Shown: in pieces, positions 43,965 to 51,349 of the stretch | Position numbering within the stretch: position 1 is the first letter of the stretch | Layout: each line of letters opens with the position of its first letter | Origin: Deltaproteobacteria bacterium | GTDB lineage: Bacteria > Desulfobacterota > Desulfovibrionia > Desulfovibrionales > Desulfomicrobiaceae | Direction of reading: 5' to 3' | DNA length: 51,349 nucleotides | NCBI GenBank assembly: GCA_009930495.1 | Contig: RZYB01000003.1 | Span: forward strand, 1 to 51,349 | The notes under the pieces: model-generated | What the model was told of the DNA's origin: nothing | The model's input: only the letters and a program-made list of their open reading frames with translations | The model's database searches: none | Position numbers and translations under genes: made by a program

Positions 43965-45245
43965 ATGGCCGCCAAAAAAATTCATCCTTATCTCGTTTTC
44001 GCGGACGAAAGCGGCAATATCTACGACCATCCGGAGCTGTTGATGCTCGTCCGACGAGGCCACGAACTGACCCAGCCCCGGCCGGACGAACTCATCCCCT
44101 TGCCCGAAGGCAGCGATCTCTATCTCCTGCCTGGACGACACGCCCTGGGACTGGACGCGCAAACCGGATCGGTCGAAGCCATGGAGGAGCAGGCCGTGGC
44201 CGCCTTTGTCTGCCCGGCCTACACCCTGTCCGCCACCGCCGCCTACCTGACCAGCGAGGGCGCGCCAGCCCTGCCGCTGTTCGCCTATGGGGCTGTTGGT
44301 TTTGCCCAGGACCGCTTCTGGGTCGCGGCCAGGCAGGTCGACAAAGACCGCCGCCAAGTCTTCACGCACATCACGCCGGAGCGCATCACCAAGGGCGCCC
44401 ACGATCTGCTCAAGCGCTACCCTGGAAACCGTCTCATTCAACACTTAAGCCGCTGCGCCCTGACCTTCTGCTGCCCCGCGGCCAAAAACCTGGCCCTGGG
44501 CCGCTACGAGGGTCCCCTGCCCACGGCCAGAACCTGCAATGCCCGCTGTCTGGGCTGCATTTCACACCAACCCGCCGACTCAGGCTTTCCGGCCTCCCAA
44601 AACCGGATCGATTTCACCCCCACGCCCGAAGAAATCACCGAGGTCATGCTCCTCCACGCCAGGCGGGCCAAGAATCCCGTTCTGTCCTTTGGCCAGGGCT
44701 GCGAAGGCGAGCCCCTGACCGAAGCCCTTCTCATCGGCACGGCCATCCGCCAATTCCGTGCCGCCGGCGGGCAAGGCACGATCAACATCAATACCAACGC
44801 CAGCCTTCCGACTGTCATCCCCGGGCTGGCCGAGGCCGGCCTGGACTCCATCCGCGTCAGCCTGAACAGCGCCCGCGCCGCTGTGTATGCCGCATATTAT
44901 CGTCCGCATGGATACTGCTTCGACGATGTCCTCGAAACAATCCGCACGGCCAAGGCCCATGGTCTGTTTGTTTCCCTGAACTATCTCTTCGCTCCGGGCG
45001 TGAGCGATGTCGAAAGCGAACTTGGAGCCCTGACCGCGCTGGTCGAAACGACCAGGCCAGACTTCATCCAAATGCGCAACCTGAGCCTGGACCCGGAAAT
45101 TTACCTGCGCTGCGTGGGCACCCCCCTGGAACCCTCCATGGGTTTGCACAACTTCATGAAGCGCCTCAAAAAAGCCTGCCCATGGATTGAGTACGGATAC
45201 TTCAACCCCTATCTGGACAACGGCAGCCCCGTGTTGTGGGGCTAG
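43965..45245 (+). CDS. Radical SAM protein with long N-terminal region
   Basis: A 426-residue protein. The radical SAM cluster motif CNARCLGC lies near residues 191-198, unusually far from the N-terminus; LSFGQGCEGEPLTEALLI, INTNASLP and IRVSLNSA are consistent with the core fold. The first 185 residues are unrecognised; they include a Cys segment RCALTFCCPAAKN just before the core. A later CVGTPLEPSMGLHNF stretch is also of unclear function. GGGAG precedes the ATG. No partner gene identifies the substrate. I do not assign a reaction. Confidence 0.82.
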   Translation: MAAKKIHPYLVFADESGNIYDHPELLMLVRRGHELTQPRPDELIPLPEGSDLYLLPGRHALGLDAQTGSVEAMEEQAVAAFVCPAYTLSATAAYLTSEGAPALPLFAYGAVGFAQDRFWVAARQVDKDRRQVFTHITPERITKGAHDLLKRYPGNRLIQHLSRCALTFCCPAAKNLALGRYEGPLPTARTCNARCLGCISHQPADSGFPASQNRIDFTPTPEEITEVMLLHARRAKNPVLSFGQGCEGEPLTEALLIGTAIRQFRAAGGQGTININTNASLPTVIPGLAEAGLDSIRVSLNSARAAVYAAYYRPHGYCFDDVLETIRTAKAHGLFVSLNYLFAPGVSDVESELGALTALVETTRPDFIQMRNLSLDPEIYLRCVGTPLEPSMGLHNFMKRLKKACPWIEYGYFNPYLDNGSPVLWG

Positions 45246-45327
45246 CCAGCCAAACGACCCGACCGGGCGTTGACGGGACAACGCCCTTTCAACCCACAAC
45301 ACGCCGTGCTTCACGTTGGAGGCATGC

Positions 45328-45921
45328 ATGCTTATCCACTTTGTCGTTCTGGCTTGGAGCGCCCTGATTCTTATCTGGGGGACATGCGCCCTGGCCCGGC
45401 ATGGACGCGGCGCATGGCGTTTTTTCGTGATCGGTCTGGCCCATGCAGCCGCGATGCTTGGCGTGATCGGAACCACCTGGGGTATCAACTTCTTCCCGGC
45501 GGTGACCAGCGACCCAGGACGCGCCGTCCTTCAAGCCCTGCCGCCGGCCCTGGCCTTGGCCGTGCCCTCGGCCTTTGCCTCGATCTGGATGCAACGGCGA
45601 ACCAATCCGCTGGGCACGATCAATCCGTTCCTACCCAGCGCGATATTGGCCCTGCTCCTCGGCGGGGGCACCGTGGCCGGTGTCGGCTGGCATCACTTCG
45701 GCAATGGCTGGCTGGACACGTCGGAGGGCCGTCTCCGCGAGGCAGTGATACTTCGGGACGGCACGATCATGCCCAAAACACAAGAAACCGAAGAGCAAAG
45801 CAGACCGCGCGACCTTGACCCGATCCTCGCCGTGCCCGGCAGCAGGGTCACGATCCGGATCAAGTCGGGCTATTATGGAGTGAAATGGATCGCGGGGATC
45901 GAAAGGACACGCACCCAATAA
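45328..45921 (+). CDS. Small membrane protein of unknown function
   Basis: A 197-residue protein with hydrophobic segments at about 3-20, 31-52, 64-86 and 103-122, then a soluble C-terminal part of about 70 residues containing a short basic/acidic linker (TQETEEQSRPRD). I recognise no family; the first half resembles MotA/TolQ/ExbB proton-channel proteins only loosely (GVIGTTWGINFF and a following helix). GGAGG at 45318-45322 fixes ATG 45328; the in-frame TTG at 45316 overlaps that site. It is followed by the terminator of the convergent purM. Confidence 0.65.
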   Translation: MLIHFVVLAWSALILIWGTCALARHGRGAWRFFVIGLAHAAAMLGVIGTTWGINFFPAVTSDPGRAVLQALPPALALAVPSAFASIWMQRRTNPLGTINPFLPSAILALLLGGGTVAGVGWHHFGNGWLDTSEGRLREAVILRDGTIMPKTQETEEQSRPRDLDPILAVPGSRVTIRIKSGYYGVKWIAGIERTRTQ

Positions 45922-45941
45922 AAAAGGCGGCCGTGGCCGCC
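45918..45941 (-). terminator. Terminator of purM
   Basis: On the minus strand GGCGGCC-AC-GGCCGCC is followed by TTTTTATT. It lies 17 bp after the purM stop. Confidence 0.75.
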
Positions 45942-45957
45942 CATGATCTCTGGATCA

Positions 45958-47004
45958 TTAAAAACTGATCCGAACCTGTTCTTCGTCACCGTTTCGCTCC
46001 GCGATCTCGCCGATGATCCAGGCGTCCTGTTTCAGGGCCCCCAACCGGTGGACCACATCCTTGGCGACGTTCTTCTTGACCACCATGATATAGCCGATAC
46101 CGCTGTTGAAGATCTGCAGCATCTCCTCCCAGGACAAATCGCCCTGCTCACGGAGCCATTCAAAGACCGGCGGAACGGTCCAGGTCCCGAACGTGATCGT
46201 GGCGGTCACGCCCTTGGGCAGGATGCGCACGATGTTGTCGTAAAAACCGCCGCCAGTGACATGAACCATGCCGTGGATTTCCCAGTCGCGCATGATATTG
46301 CGCACGGCCTCCACATAAATACGGGTCGGCGTCAACAACACCTCGGCCACGGTTTGTTGCGTACCGGGAAAAATATCATCGGGCTTAAGGCCGGATTGGG
46401 CATACAGCTTGCGAACCAGGGAATACCCATTGGAATGGATACCGGATGAAGCCAAGCCAATGACCAGGTCGCCCACGCCGATACTGGAGCCGTCGACAAT
46501 TTTATCATTATCGACCATGCCAACGCAAAATCCGGACAGATCGTATTCCCCGTCGGCGTAAAAATCTGGCATCTCGGCGGTTTCGCCGCCGATCAAGGCA
46601 CATTGCGCTTCCTTGCACCCGTCCGCGATGCCCTTGATGACCGCCTCGGCCTTGTCGATATCCAGCTTGCCCGTGGCGAAATAATCGAGAAAAAACAGGG
46701 GGCGCGCTCCCTGAACGATAATATCGTTGACGCTCATGGCCACAAGATCGATCCCCACGGAATCATGCTTGTCAAACAGAAACGCCAGTTTCAGTTTCGT
46801 GCCCACGCCATCGGTGGAGGCCACCAGTACCGGCTCGTTAACCATGGTCATGGACGGCTTGAACAGGCCGCCGAATCCACCGATATCGTTGACCACGCCC
46901 TTGGTATAGGTGGAGGCCACCAGGGATTTGATGCGGGACACGAACGCATTCCCGGCTTCAATATCCACTCCGGCTTCCTTGTATGCCTTATCTCTCTCGG
47001 ACAC
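45958..47004 (-). CDS. purM: Phosphoribosylformylglycinamidine cyclo-ligase
   Basis: A 348-residue ATP-dependent enzyme of purine synthesis (AIR synthetase). It has YKEAGVDIEAGNAFV near the start, STDGVGTKLKLA, DLVAMSVNDIIVQGA, IGGETAEMPDFY and VTGGGFYDNIVRI. The start is GTG 47004 with AAGGAGATG upstream; an ATG at 47011 is out of frame. The gene stands alone between convergent and divergent neighbours. Confidence 0.95.
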   Translation of the reverse strand: MSERDKAYKEAGVDIEAGNAFVSRIKSLVASTYTKGVVNDIGGFGGLFKPSMTMVNEPVLVASTDGVGTKLKLAFLFDKHDSVGIDLVAMSVNDIIVQGARPLFFLDYFATGKLDIDKAEAVIKGIADGCKEAQCALIGGETAEMPDFYADGEYDLSGFCVGMVDNDKIVDGSSIGVGDLVIGLASSGIHSNGYSLVRKLYAQSGLKPDDIFPGTQQTVAEVLLTPTRIYVEAVRNIMRDWEIHGMVHVTGGGFYDNIVRILPKGVTATITFGTWTVPPVFEWLREQGDLSWEEMLQIFNSGIGYIMVVKKNVAKDVVHRLGALKQDAWIIGEIAERNGDEEQVRISF

Positions 47005-47079
47005 GATCCATCTCCTTGTTTCTTACGCGCCAACCATGTAACAGATCAAAAAAAGAACTTTCCCCTTTGGGAGGCCCAT

Positions 47080-47418
47080 TTGAATAATCACAACCCCAAC
47101 CCAAGTAAAGTGAAATCCCTGGGCACGGCGTGCCTGGCGTGGATTGTCGCCACGTTCTTGGGGAGCGCGGCCTGGGGCGGAGAAATCCGGATCGAGTCCG
47201 GCGAGGAAAAAGACACCATCATCTCCGTGAACCCGAACGCACCATCCACCAATCCGGGGTCTGTCATCATCGAGTCCGGCGAAAATCAGGACACCGTCAT
47301 GGAAGCTCATCCACAGGCTCCGCCAGAAACCTGGACCGAGCCGATCATCATAACCCCGGAAATCCGGGTACGGGAGCATGCACCATGTCCACCCCAGCAC
47401 TCCTTTGGAAAGCCCTAA
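47080..47418 (+). CDS. Small exported protein with two internal repeats, TTG start
   Basis: A 112-residue protein, not recognised. A basic N-region then a signal peptide (SLGTACLAWIVATFLGSAAW, cleavage near WGG) lead into two similar units: EIRIESGEEKDTIISVNPNA with APSTNPG, and SVIIESGENQDTVMEAHPQA with PPETW. The frame is defined by TTG 47080 with GGGAGG at 47069-47074, the correct spacing. The continuing frame upstream lies antisense to purM. The end overlaps amrS by 34 bp in another frame, so the pair is probably co-translated. Periplasmic location is inferred. Confidence 0.6.
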   Translation: MNNHNPNPSKVKSLGTACLAWIVATFLGSAAWGGEIRIESGEEKDTIISVNPNAPSTNPGSVIIESGENQDTVMEAHPQAPPETWTEPIIITPEIRVREHAPCPPQHSFGKP

Positions 47419-48416
47419 CCGATCATGACGTACAATGCCAGCTCTGCGCGCATTTTTGTGTCATCAAGCCCGGCCAGCGAGGCCGATGCGGGGTACGCGA
47501 AAATCGCGATGGCGAGCTTTTCACGTTGGTACACGACGCCGTGGCGGCCCTCAACCTGGATCCGGTGGAAAAAAAGCCACTCTTCCATTTCCTGCCCGGC
47601 ACCACCGCCTTGTCGCTGGGCACGCCGGGCTGCAACCTGGCCTGCGCTTTTTGCCAGAACGCCAGTCTGTCCCAAACCCCTCGCGAAAGCGGACGTATCG
47701 AGGGGGAACGCATCCCTCCCCAAGATCTCGTCCGCACGGCCCTGCGCCAAAAAGCCGCATCCATGGCCTACACCTATTCCGAACCCACGATTTTTTTCGA
47801 GTTGATGCGTGAAACGGCCGAACTAGCGCAAAAAGAAGGGCTGCAAAACATCATGGTCAGCAACGGCTTTCAGAGTCCGGCCTGTCTGGACGCCCTGGAT
47901 GGACTGATCCAGGCCGCCAATATCGACATCAAGGCCTTCACGGAACATTTTTATCGTGACGTTTGCTCGGCCCGTCTGGCGCCCGTGCTCAAAAACCTGA
48001 GCCACATCCGCCGCCTGGGCTGGCATCTGGAAGTCACCACCTTGATCATTCCGGAACTCAACGATTCCGATCAGGAACTGACGGACATCGCCCGCTTCGT
48101 GGTCCGCGAACTGGGCGCGGACGTGCCCTGGCATGTCTCGCGGTTTCATGGCTGCTACCGCATGGCCGACCATCCCTCGACACCACTCGACACCTTGAAA
48201 CGGGCCTATGACATCGGCCGGGCCGAGGGCCTGCACTATGTCTTCGTGGGCAATGTGCCCGGATCGGATCTGGAAAACACGATCTGTCCGGGCTGCGGGC
48301 ACGTCGTGATCGAACGCGCGGGCTTCACCATCCGCCGCACCCGCCTGACCGATGGATGCTGCAACTCCTGCGGCAGGGTCATCATCAAGCCGGAGCATCT
48401 GGGGCGCAATCTCTAA
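47385..48416 (+). CDS. amrS: AmmeMemoRadiSam system radical SAM enzyme
   Basis: A 343-residue radical SAM enzyme of the AmrS family. An N-terminal CQLCAHFCVIKPGQRGRCGV segment is characteristic, the cluster motif is in GCNLACAFCQN near residue 84, and the pattern continues YTYSEPTIFFELM and LEVTTLIIPELND. A C-terminal zinc-ribbon-like pair (CPGCGHVVIER and CCNSCGRV) is also typical. AmrS is usually paired with the AmrA (AMMECR1) and AmrB (Memo) proteins, which are absent here. Its substrate is unknown. GGGAG at 47372-47376 precedes ATG 47385. Confidence 0.88.
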   Translation: MSTPALLWKALTDHDVQCQLCAHFCVIKPGQRGRCGVRENRDGELFTLVHDAVAALNLDPVEKKPLFHFLPGTTALSLGTPGCNLACAFCQNASLSQTPRESGRIEGERIPPQDLVRTALRQKAASMAYTYSEPTIFFELMRETAELAQKEGLQNIMVSNGFQSPACLDALDGLIQAANIDIKAFTEHFYRDVCSARLAPVLKNLSHIRRLGWHLEVTTLIIPELNDSDQELTDIARFVVRELGADVPWHVSRFHGCYRMADHPSTPLDTLKRAYDIGRAEGLHYVFVGNVPGSDLENTICPGCGHVVIERAGFTIRRTRLTDGCCNSCGRVIIKPEHLGRNL

Positions 48417-48428
48417 AGCAGCAATCGT

Positions 48429-48467
48429 GGCCGGGCCGATCAAAACTCGATACCCGGCCGGGCTTTT
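48429..48467 (+). terminator. Terminator-like hairpin after amrS
   Basis: GGCCGGG (48429-48435) and CCCGGCC (48453-48459) form a stem with a 17-nt loop, with GGGCTTTT following. The right part lies inside the 3' end of the convergent cobO-type gene. Confidence 0.5.
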
Positions 48468-48946
48468 CCCCCCTGGGCGAAAACATGTTTGACCTCGACG
48501 ATCTCGGACACGATATCCGCCCGGTCCACCAGCCAGCCTGGAGCGCCCCGACCGGAAAGAACCAAATGGCAATTCCGGGCCGCGCAGAGCTGGATCATCT
48601 CCATCATTTCCTCCGCCGTGAGCAGTCCGGCGCCCAACGCATAGACAGCCTCGTCCAGGACCAGCAGATCCAGTCCATCGGCCAGCCGGGTCCGGACCCA
48701 GCCAAGCAGCTCTTCCACCCTGGAGCGATGCCGCTGGTAATCAGCCGGATCGCGATAAAAACCCGCGCCGCACGCAAAAAAAGCCGCGCCCAGAAGCTGG
48801 GCCAGAATCTTTTGCTCGCCGGCCTGATCCGGGCGTTTCATGAACTGACCAAAGGCCACCCTGAATCCCCGACCCAGGGCGCGCACGGCCTGCCCCACGC
48901 AGGCGGAGGTCTTGCCCTTGCCGTTTCCGGTATAAATCAGGAGCAC
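48440..48946 (-). CDS. cobO: Cob(I)alamin adenosyltransferase, CobA/CobO type
   Basis: A 168-residue P-loop enzyme that adenosylates corrinoids. It opens LLIYTGNGKGKTSACVGQAV (P-loop GNGKGKT), then GQFMKRPDQAGE, LLVLDEAVYALGAGLL and CHLVLSGRGAPGWLVD, as in CobA/CobO; it is shorter than E. coli BtuR because the N-terminal arm is missing. GTG 48946 has GGAGG at a good distance and lies within the end of the preceding deaminase gene. Adenosylcobalamin use fits a sulfate-reducer-like lifestyle but no other corrinoid gene is visible here. Confidence 0.88.
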   Translation of the reverse strand: MLLIYTGNGKGKTSACVGQAVRALGRGFRVAFGQFMKRPDQAGEQKILAQLLGAAFFACGAGFYRDPADYQRHRSRVEELLGWVRTRLADGLDLLVLDEAVYALGAGLLTAEEMMEMIQLCAARNCHLVLSGRGAPGWLVDRADIVSEIVEVKHVFAQGGKARPGIEF

Positions 48947-50214
48947 GCATCTGCCTCCGGTTGCCGTCCGGTCAGACGGGCCACGCAGGCCCTGACCCGC
49001 TCCAGGATTTCCTCCTCGCCCTCGACCTTGCCATCCCGCATGAGCACGCGACCATTGCAGATGGTTGTATTCACACATCCACCATCCGCGCCGTAGACCA
49101 TGTCCGAGACCAGATTGAACCCCGGCACCAGGCGGACATCGTTCAGATCGACCAAAATGCAGTCGGCCAACAGGCCGGTGGCGATACGCCCGCCCTCCAG
49201 GCCGAACATGCGCGCCCCGTTGACCGTGGCCAAATCAAAGGTATCACGGGCCGGCAGCGCGGTCGGATCCATGGTCCCCAATTTGGCCAACAAGGACGCG
49301 AATTTCATCTCCTCGAACATATCCAAATTGTTATTGGAGGCACAGCCGTCCGTGCCCAGAGCCACGGTCACGCCCTGACGGATCATGGCCGCGTGGTCGA
49401 ATCGGCCCGAGGCCAGCTTCATGTTCGAGACTGGACAATGCACCACTGGCACACCGTGTGAGGCCAACAGGGCCATCTCGGCATCCGTCATCCAGATGGC
49501 GTGCGCCAGGCTCAAATTCGGCCCCAAACAACCCAAATCGTGCAGATACTCCACGGGTCGCTTGCCATGAGCGGCCAAACAATCCTCCACTTCCTTTTGC
49601 GTCTCGGAAAGGTGGGTATGGATCAGCAGGTCATGACGAGCGGCATAGTCCCACAGCCAGCGCAGGGAATCGGACGAAACGGTATAAATGGCGTGAGGCC
49701 CCAGAATAAACTGGATGCGGTCGGAATAGGCCGAGCTGGCCGCATGCAGGTCCATGACCTGGCGCTTCATGGACTCAGCCCGGGCGGCATCTCCGAAATC
49801 GAAAAACGCCGCCGAAAGGGCCGCGCGCATGCCCATTTCCTCCACGGCACGGGCCGTGCCACGCCAATGCCAGTACATGTCCGTGAAAAAGGTGGTTCCG
49901 GATTTGATCATCTCCAGGCAAGCCAGCTTGGCCCCCCAGTAGATGTCGTCCTCGGTCAGCTTGGCCTCGAAAGGCCAGATATGATCGGCCAGCCAGGTAT
50001 GCAGACTCATGTCGTCGGCATAGCCGCGCATGAGCGTCATGGCCGCGTGGGTGTGGCAGTTGTGAAGCGAGGGCAGGATGGCCTTGCCCGTGCCGTCGAT
50101 GACGACATCGGCCGGCGCGTCCACGCCAGGGCCGATGGAATCGAAGCGATTGCCGCGAATGAGGACATCCACGGGTTCGCCCTTCAAGCGCACGTTCTTG
50201 ATCAGAATAGTCAC
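48937..50214 (-). CDS. mtaD: 5-methylthioadenosine/S-adenosylhomocysteine deaminase-like amidohydrolase
   Basis: A 425-residue metal-dependent amidohydrolase. It has LPSLHNCHTHAAMTLMRG (first metal His pair), GPHAIYTVS, LLIHTHLSETQKEVE, SLAHAIWM and VALGTDGCASNNNLDM (catalytic Asp region). These are the MTA/SAH deaminase (MtaD) signatures, though guanine or chlorohydrolase-type relatives look similar. It would recycle SAH or methylthioadenosine by deamination. The GTG start has GGAGGTACC upstream, which forms a perfect inverted repeat with a sequence 18 nt further upstream. The gene overlaps cobO by 10 bp. Confidence 0.85.
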   Translation of the reverse strand: MTILIKNVRLKGEPVDVLIRGNRFDSIGPGVDAPADVVIDGTGKAILPSLHNCHTHAAMTLMRGYADDMSLHTWLADHIWPFEAKLTEDDIYWGAKLACLEMIKSGTTFFTDMYWHWRGTARAVEEMGMRAALSAAFFDFGDAARAESMKRQVMDLHAASSAYSDRIQFILGPHAIYTVSSDSLRWLWDYAARHDLLIHTHLSETQKEVEDCLAAHGKRPVEYLHDLGCLGPNLSLAHAIWMTDAEMALLASHGVPVVHCPVSNMKLASGRFDHAAMIRQGVTVALGTDGCASNNNLDMFEEMKFASLLAKLGTMDPTALPARDTFDLATVNGARMFGLEGGRIATGLLADCILVDLNDVRLVPGFNLVSDMVYGADGGCVNTTICNGRVLMRDGKVEGEEEILERVRACVARLTGRQPEADACS

Positions 50215-50215
50215 G

Positions 50216-50251
50216 GGTACCTCCGGTTGCGCCGTAATGAATGGAGGTACC
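50216..50251 (-). promoter_or_regulatory. Inverted repeat covering the ribosome site of the deaminase gene
   Basis: GGTACCTCC (minus-strand 50251-50243) is the exact complement of GGAGGTACC (50224-50216), the presumed ribosome site just before the GTG at 50214. The loop is 18 nt. In RNA the hairpin would hide the ribosome site. A second hairpin (AACGGG/CCCGTT) lies just upstream. No riboswitch family was recognised. Confidence 0.55.
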
Positions 50252-50300
50252 TGATAACGGGATCAACGCCCCGTTGTCCATCAAGGCCTGACAGCGCCCG

Positions 50301-50876
50301 TCATTGCTGGCCAGCGCAAAGGCCCACAAAAAAGACATGCAGGCGGACATCGTCGGTCAATTCCGGATGAAAGGCCGTGGCCATGAGCCGCCCCTGACGC
50401 ACGGCCACGGGTTCACCCCGATACCTGGCCAGAATCGTCACGTTCACACCCGTCGCGACAATGCGCGGCGCGCGGATGAACACGGCCGGAAACGGACGCT
50501 CCGAATCGGAAATACCCGCCATGGCCACCGTGGCCACGAAGCTGTCCCTTTGCCGGCCGTAGGCATTGCGGGCCACGCCAATATCGAGGCCATCGAGCAG
50601 CGACGGCTCGCCGGCCACATCCCTGGCCAGCAGGACAAGTCCGGCGCACACTCCCCAGACCGGGAGGCGCGCGGCAAACCCGCGCAAGTCCCCGGTCAGG
50701 GCGAAATCCTGGGCCAAGAGGCGCATGCTCGTACTTTCGCCGCCGGGCAGGATCAGTCCGTCCAATCCGTCAAGATGTTCGGGCAGGCGGACCAGCACGG
50801 TCCGCGCGCCCAAGGTGTCAAGCATGGCGACATGCTCGGCGAAAGCGCCCTGCAGGGCCAAAACGCCGATGCGCAT
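50301..50876 (-). CDS. pdxT: Pyridoxal 5'-phosphate synthase glutaminase subunit
   Basis: A protein of about 191 residues that releases ammonia for PLP synthesis and works in a complex with PdxS. It begins [15 protein letters not shown], carries LPGGESTSMRLL, the nucleophile Cys in PVWGVCAGLVLLA, RNAYGRQRDSF and the His-Glu pair in ATAFHPEL. ATG 50876 overlaps the pdxS stop (TGATG), with GTG 50879 as an alternative, so the pair is coupled. It completes the DXP-independent vitamin B6 route. Confidence 0.94.
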   Translation of the reverse strand: MRIGVLALQGAFAEHVAMLDTLGARTVLVRLPEHLDGLDGLILPGGESTSMRLLAQDFALTGDLRGFAARLPVWGVCAGLVLLARDVAGEPSLLDGLDIGVARNAYGRQRDSFVATVAMAGISDSERPFPAVFIRAPRIVATGVNVTILARYRGEPVAVRQGRLMATAFHPELTDDVRLHVFFVGLCAGQQ

Positions 50877-51349
50877 CACCAGCCCCGTCCGGCCAACTTC
50901 TCCGCGTTGTCCAGGCTGCGCACGGCCACGCCGGACATGGCCTCACCCAGATTTTCACTGATGCGGGCCAGGATGTCCGCGTCGTCGTAATGGGTCACGG
51001 CCTGGACAATGGCCCGCGCCCGTTTGGCCGGATCGCCGCTCTTGAAGATGCCCGAACCGACGAACACGCCGTCCATGCCGAGCTGCATCATAAGGGCCGC
51101 GTCGGCCGGCGTGGCCACGCCTCCGGCCGCGAAATTGACCACGGGCAAACGGCCCAGCTCGCGCACCTGGCGCAACAGCTCCACGGGCGCGCCAATGACC
51201 TTGGCGAAAGTCATGAGTTCCTCGGCCGGCATGAGTTGGACCCGGCGGATCTCACCCTGCACGGTCCGGGCATGGCGCACGGCCTCGACCACGTCGCCGG
51301 TGCCGGCCTCGCCCTTGGTCCGGATCATGGCCGCGCCCTCGCCGACGCG
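50876..51349 (-). CDS. pdxS: Pyridoxal 5'-phosphate synthase synthase subunit (cut by window end)
   Basis: The C-terminal 157 codons of PdxS; the 5' part lies beyond the window. It contains [16 protein letters not shown] with the second active-site Lys, [48 protein letters not shown] and the C-terminal LAGRGW. PdxS makes PLP from ribose phosphate, glyceraldehyde phosphate and ammonia from PdxT. The reading frame is intact to the last base of the window. Confidence 0.95.
   Translation of the reverse strand, partial: RVGEGAAMIRTKGEAGTGDVVEAVRHARTVQGEIRRVQLMPAEELMTFAKVIGAPVELLRQVRELGRLPVVNFAAGGVATPADAALMMQLGMDGVFVGSGIFKSGDPAKRARAIVQAVTHYDDADILARISENLGEAMSGVAVRSLDNAEKLAGRGW

Noticed and set aside
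1-51349. tRNA, rRNA and CRISPR signals
   Set aside because: No cloverleaf, rRNA-like conserved segment or regularly spaced repeat was noticed on either strand; a dedicated scan would settle it.

Overview
This is a dense, GC-rich bacterial chromosomal segment made mostly of housekeeping genes. Its gene order (yceD-rpmF-plsX-fabH-fabG-acpP-fabF-glyA-dCMP deaminase-rib genes-nusB-leuS-lptE-holA-radC), the lone ferredoxin:thioredoxin reductase catalytic subunit beside a glutaredoxin-like protein, and the Gram-negative envelope genes point to a deltaproteobacterium (Desulfobacterota), most likely of the Desulfovibrionales. That placement rests on recalled gene order and protein character, not on a search. 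No rRNA, tRNA, CRISPR array or intact mobile element was seen.

Layout. 1-5.9 kb: a YfiR-like periplasmic protein, a CHASE8-type hybrid histidine kinase and a receiver/GGDEF/EAL protein, which look like one cyclic-di-GMP signalling operon. 6-8.8 kb: mtgA, rarD and, convergent, an ArnB-like sugar aminotransferase. 9-13.2 kb: a redox/Fe-S cluster (glutaredoxin-like, FTR catalytic subunit, NifU-like), gltX, a THUMP-type RNA methyltransferase and Fe-superoxide dismutase. rpmB and yceD then diverge from back-to-back promoters, and a run of about 16 kb on the plus strand carries phospholipid/fatty acid synthesis, glycine hydroxymethylation, riboflavin synthesis, nusB, leuS, lptE, holA and radC. lon follows with its own promoter, then a decayed IS1182-type transposase fragment and an MFS transporter.

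33.7-41 kb is the most accessory-looking part: a minus-strand envelope-modification cluster (LtaS/MdoB-type phosphotransferase, ArnT-like glycosyltransferase, membrane-anchored metallophosphoesterase, membrane-anchored tyrosine-phosphatase-like protein) diverges from an OmpR-type response regulator and histidine kinase. The metallophosphoesterase frame is split by an in-frame TAG. An 11-bp-spaced GTGAAA direct repeat sits just before the regulator gene and is a candidate operator.

41-51.3 kb: a CBS-domain protein, an HD-domain protein, rplM-rpsI, a radical SAM protein with a large unrecognised N-terminal region, a small membrane protein, purM, a small exported repeat protein overlapping amrS, then a minus-strand group of pdxS (cut by the window end), pdxT, an SAH/MTA deaminase-like amidohydrolase and a cob(I)alamin adenosyltransferase.

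The candidates for something less described are the YfiR/CHASE8 kinase/GGDEF-EAL module, the envelope cluster with its regulator and interrupted phosphoesterase, the small two-repeat exported protein joined to amrS, and the large radical SAM protein. None is proven novel by sequence reading alone.
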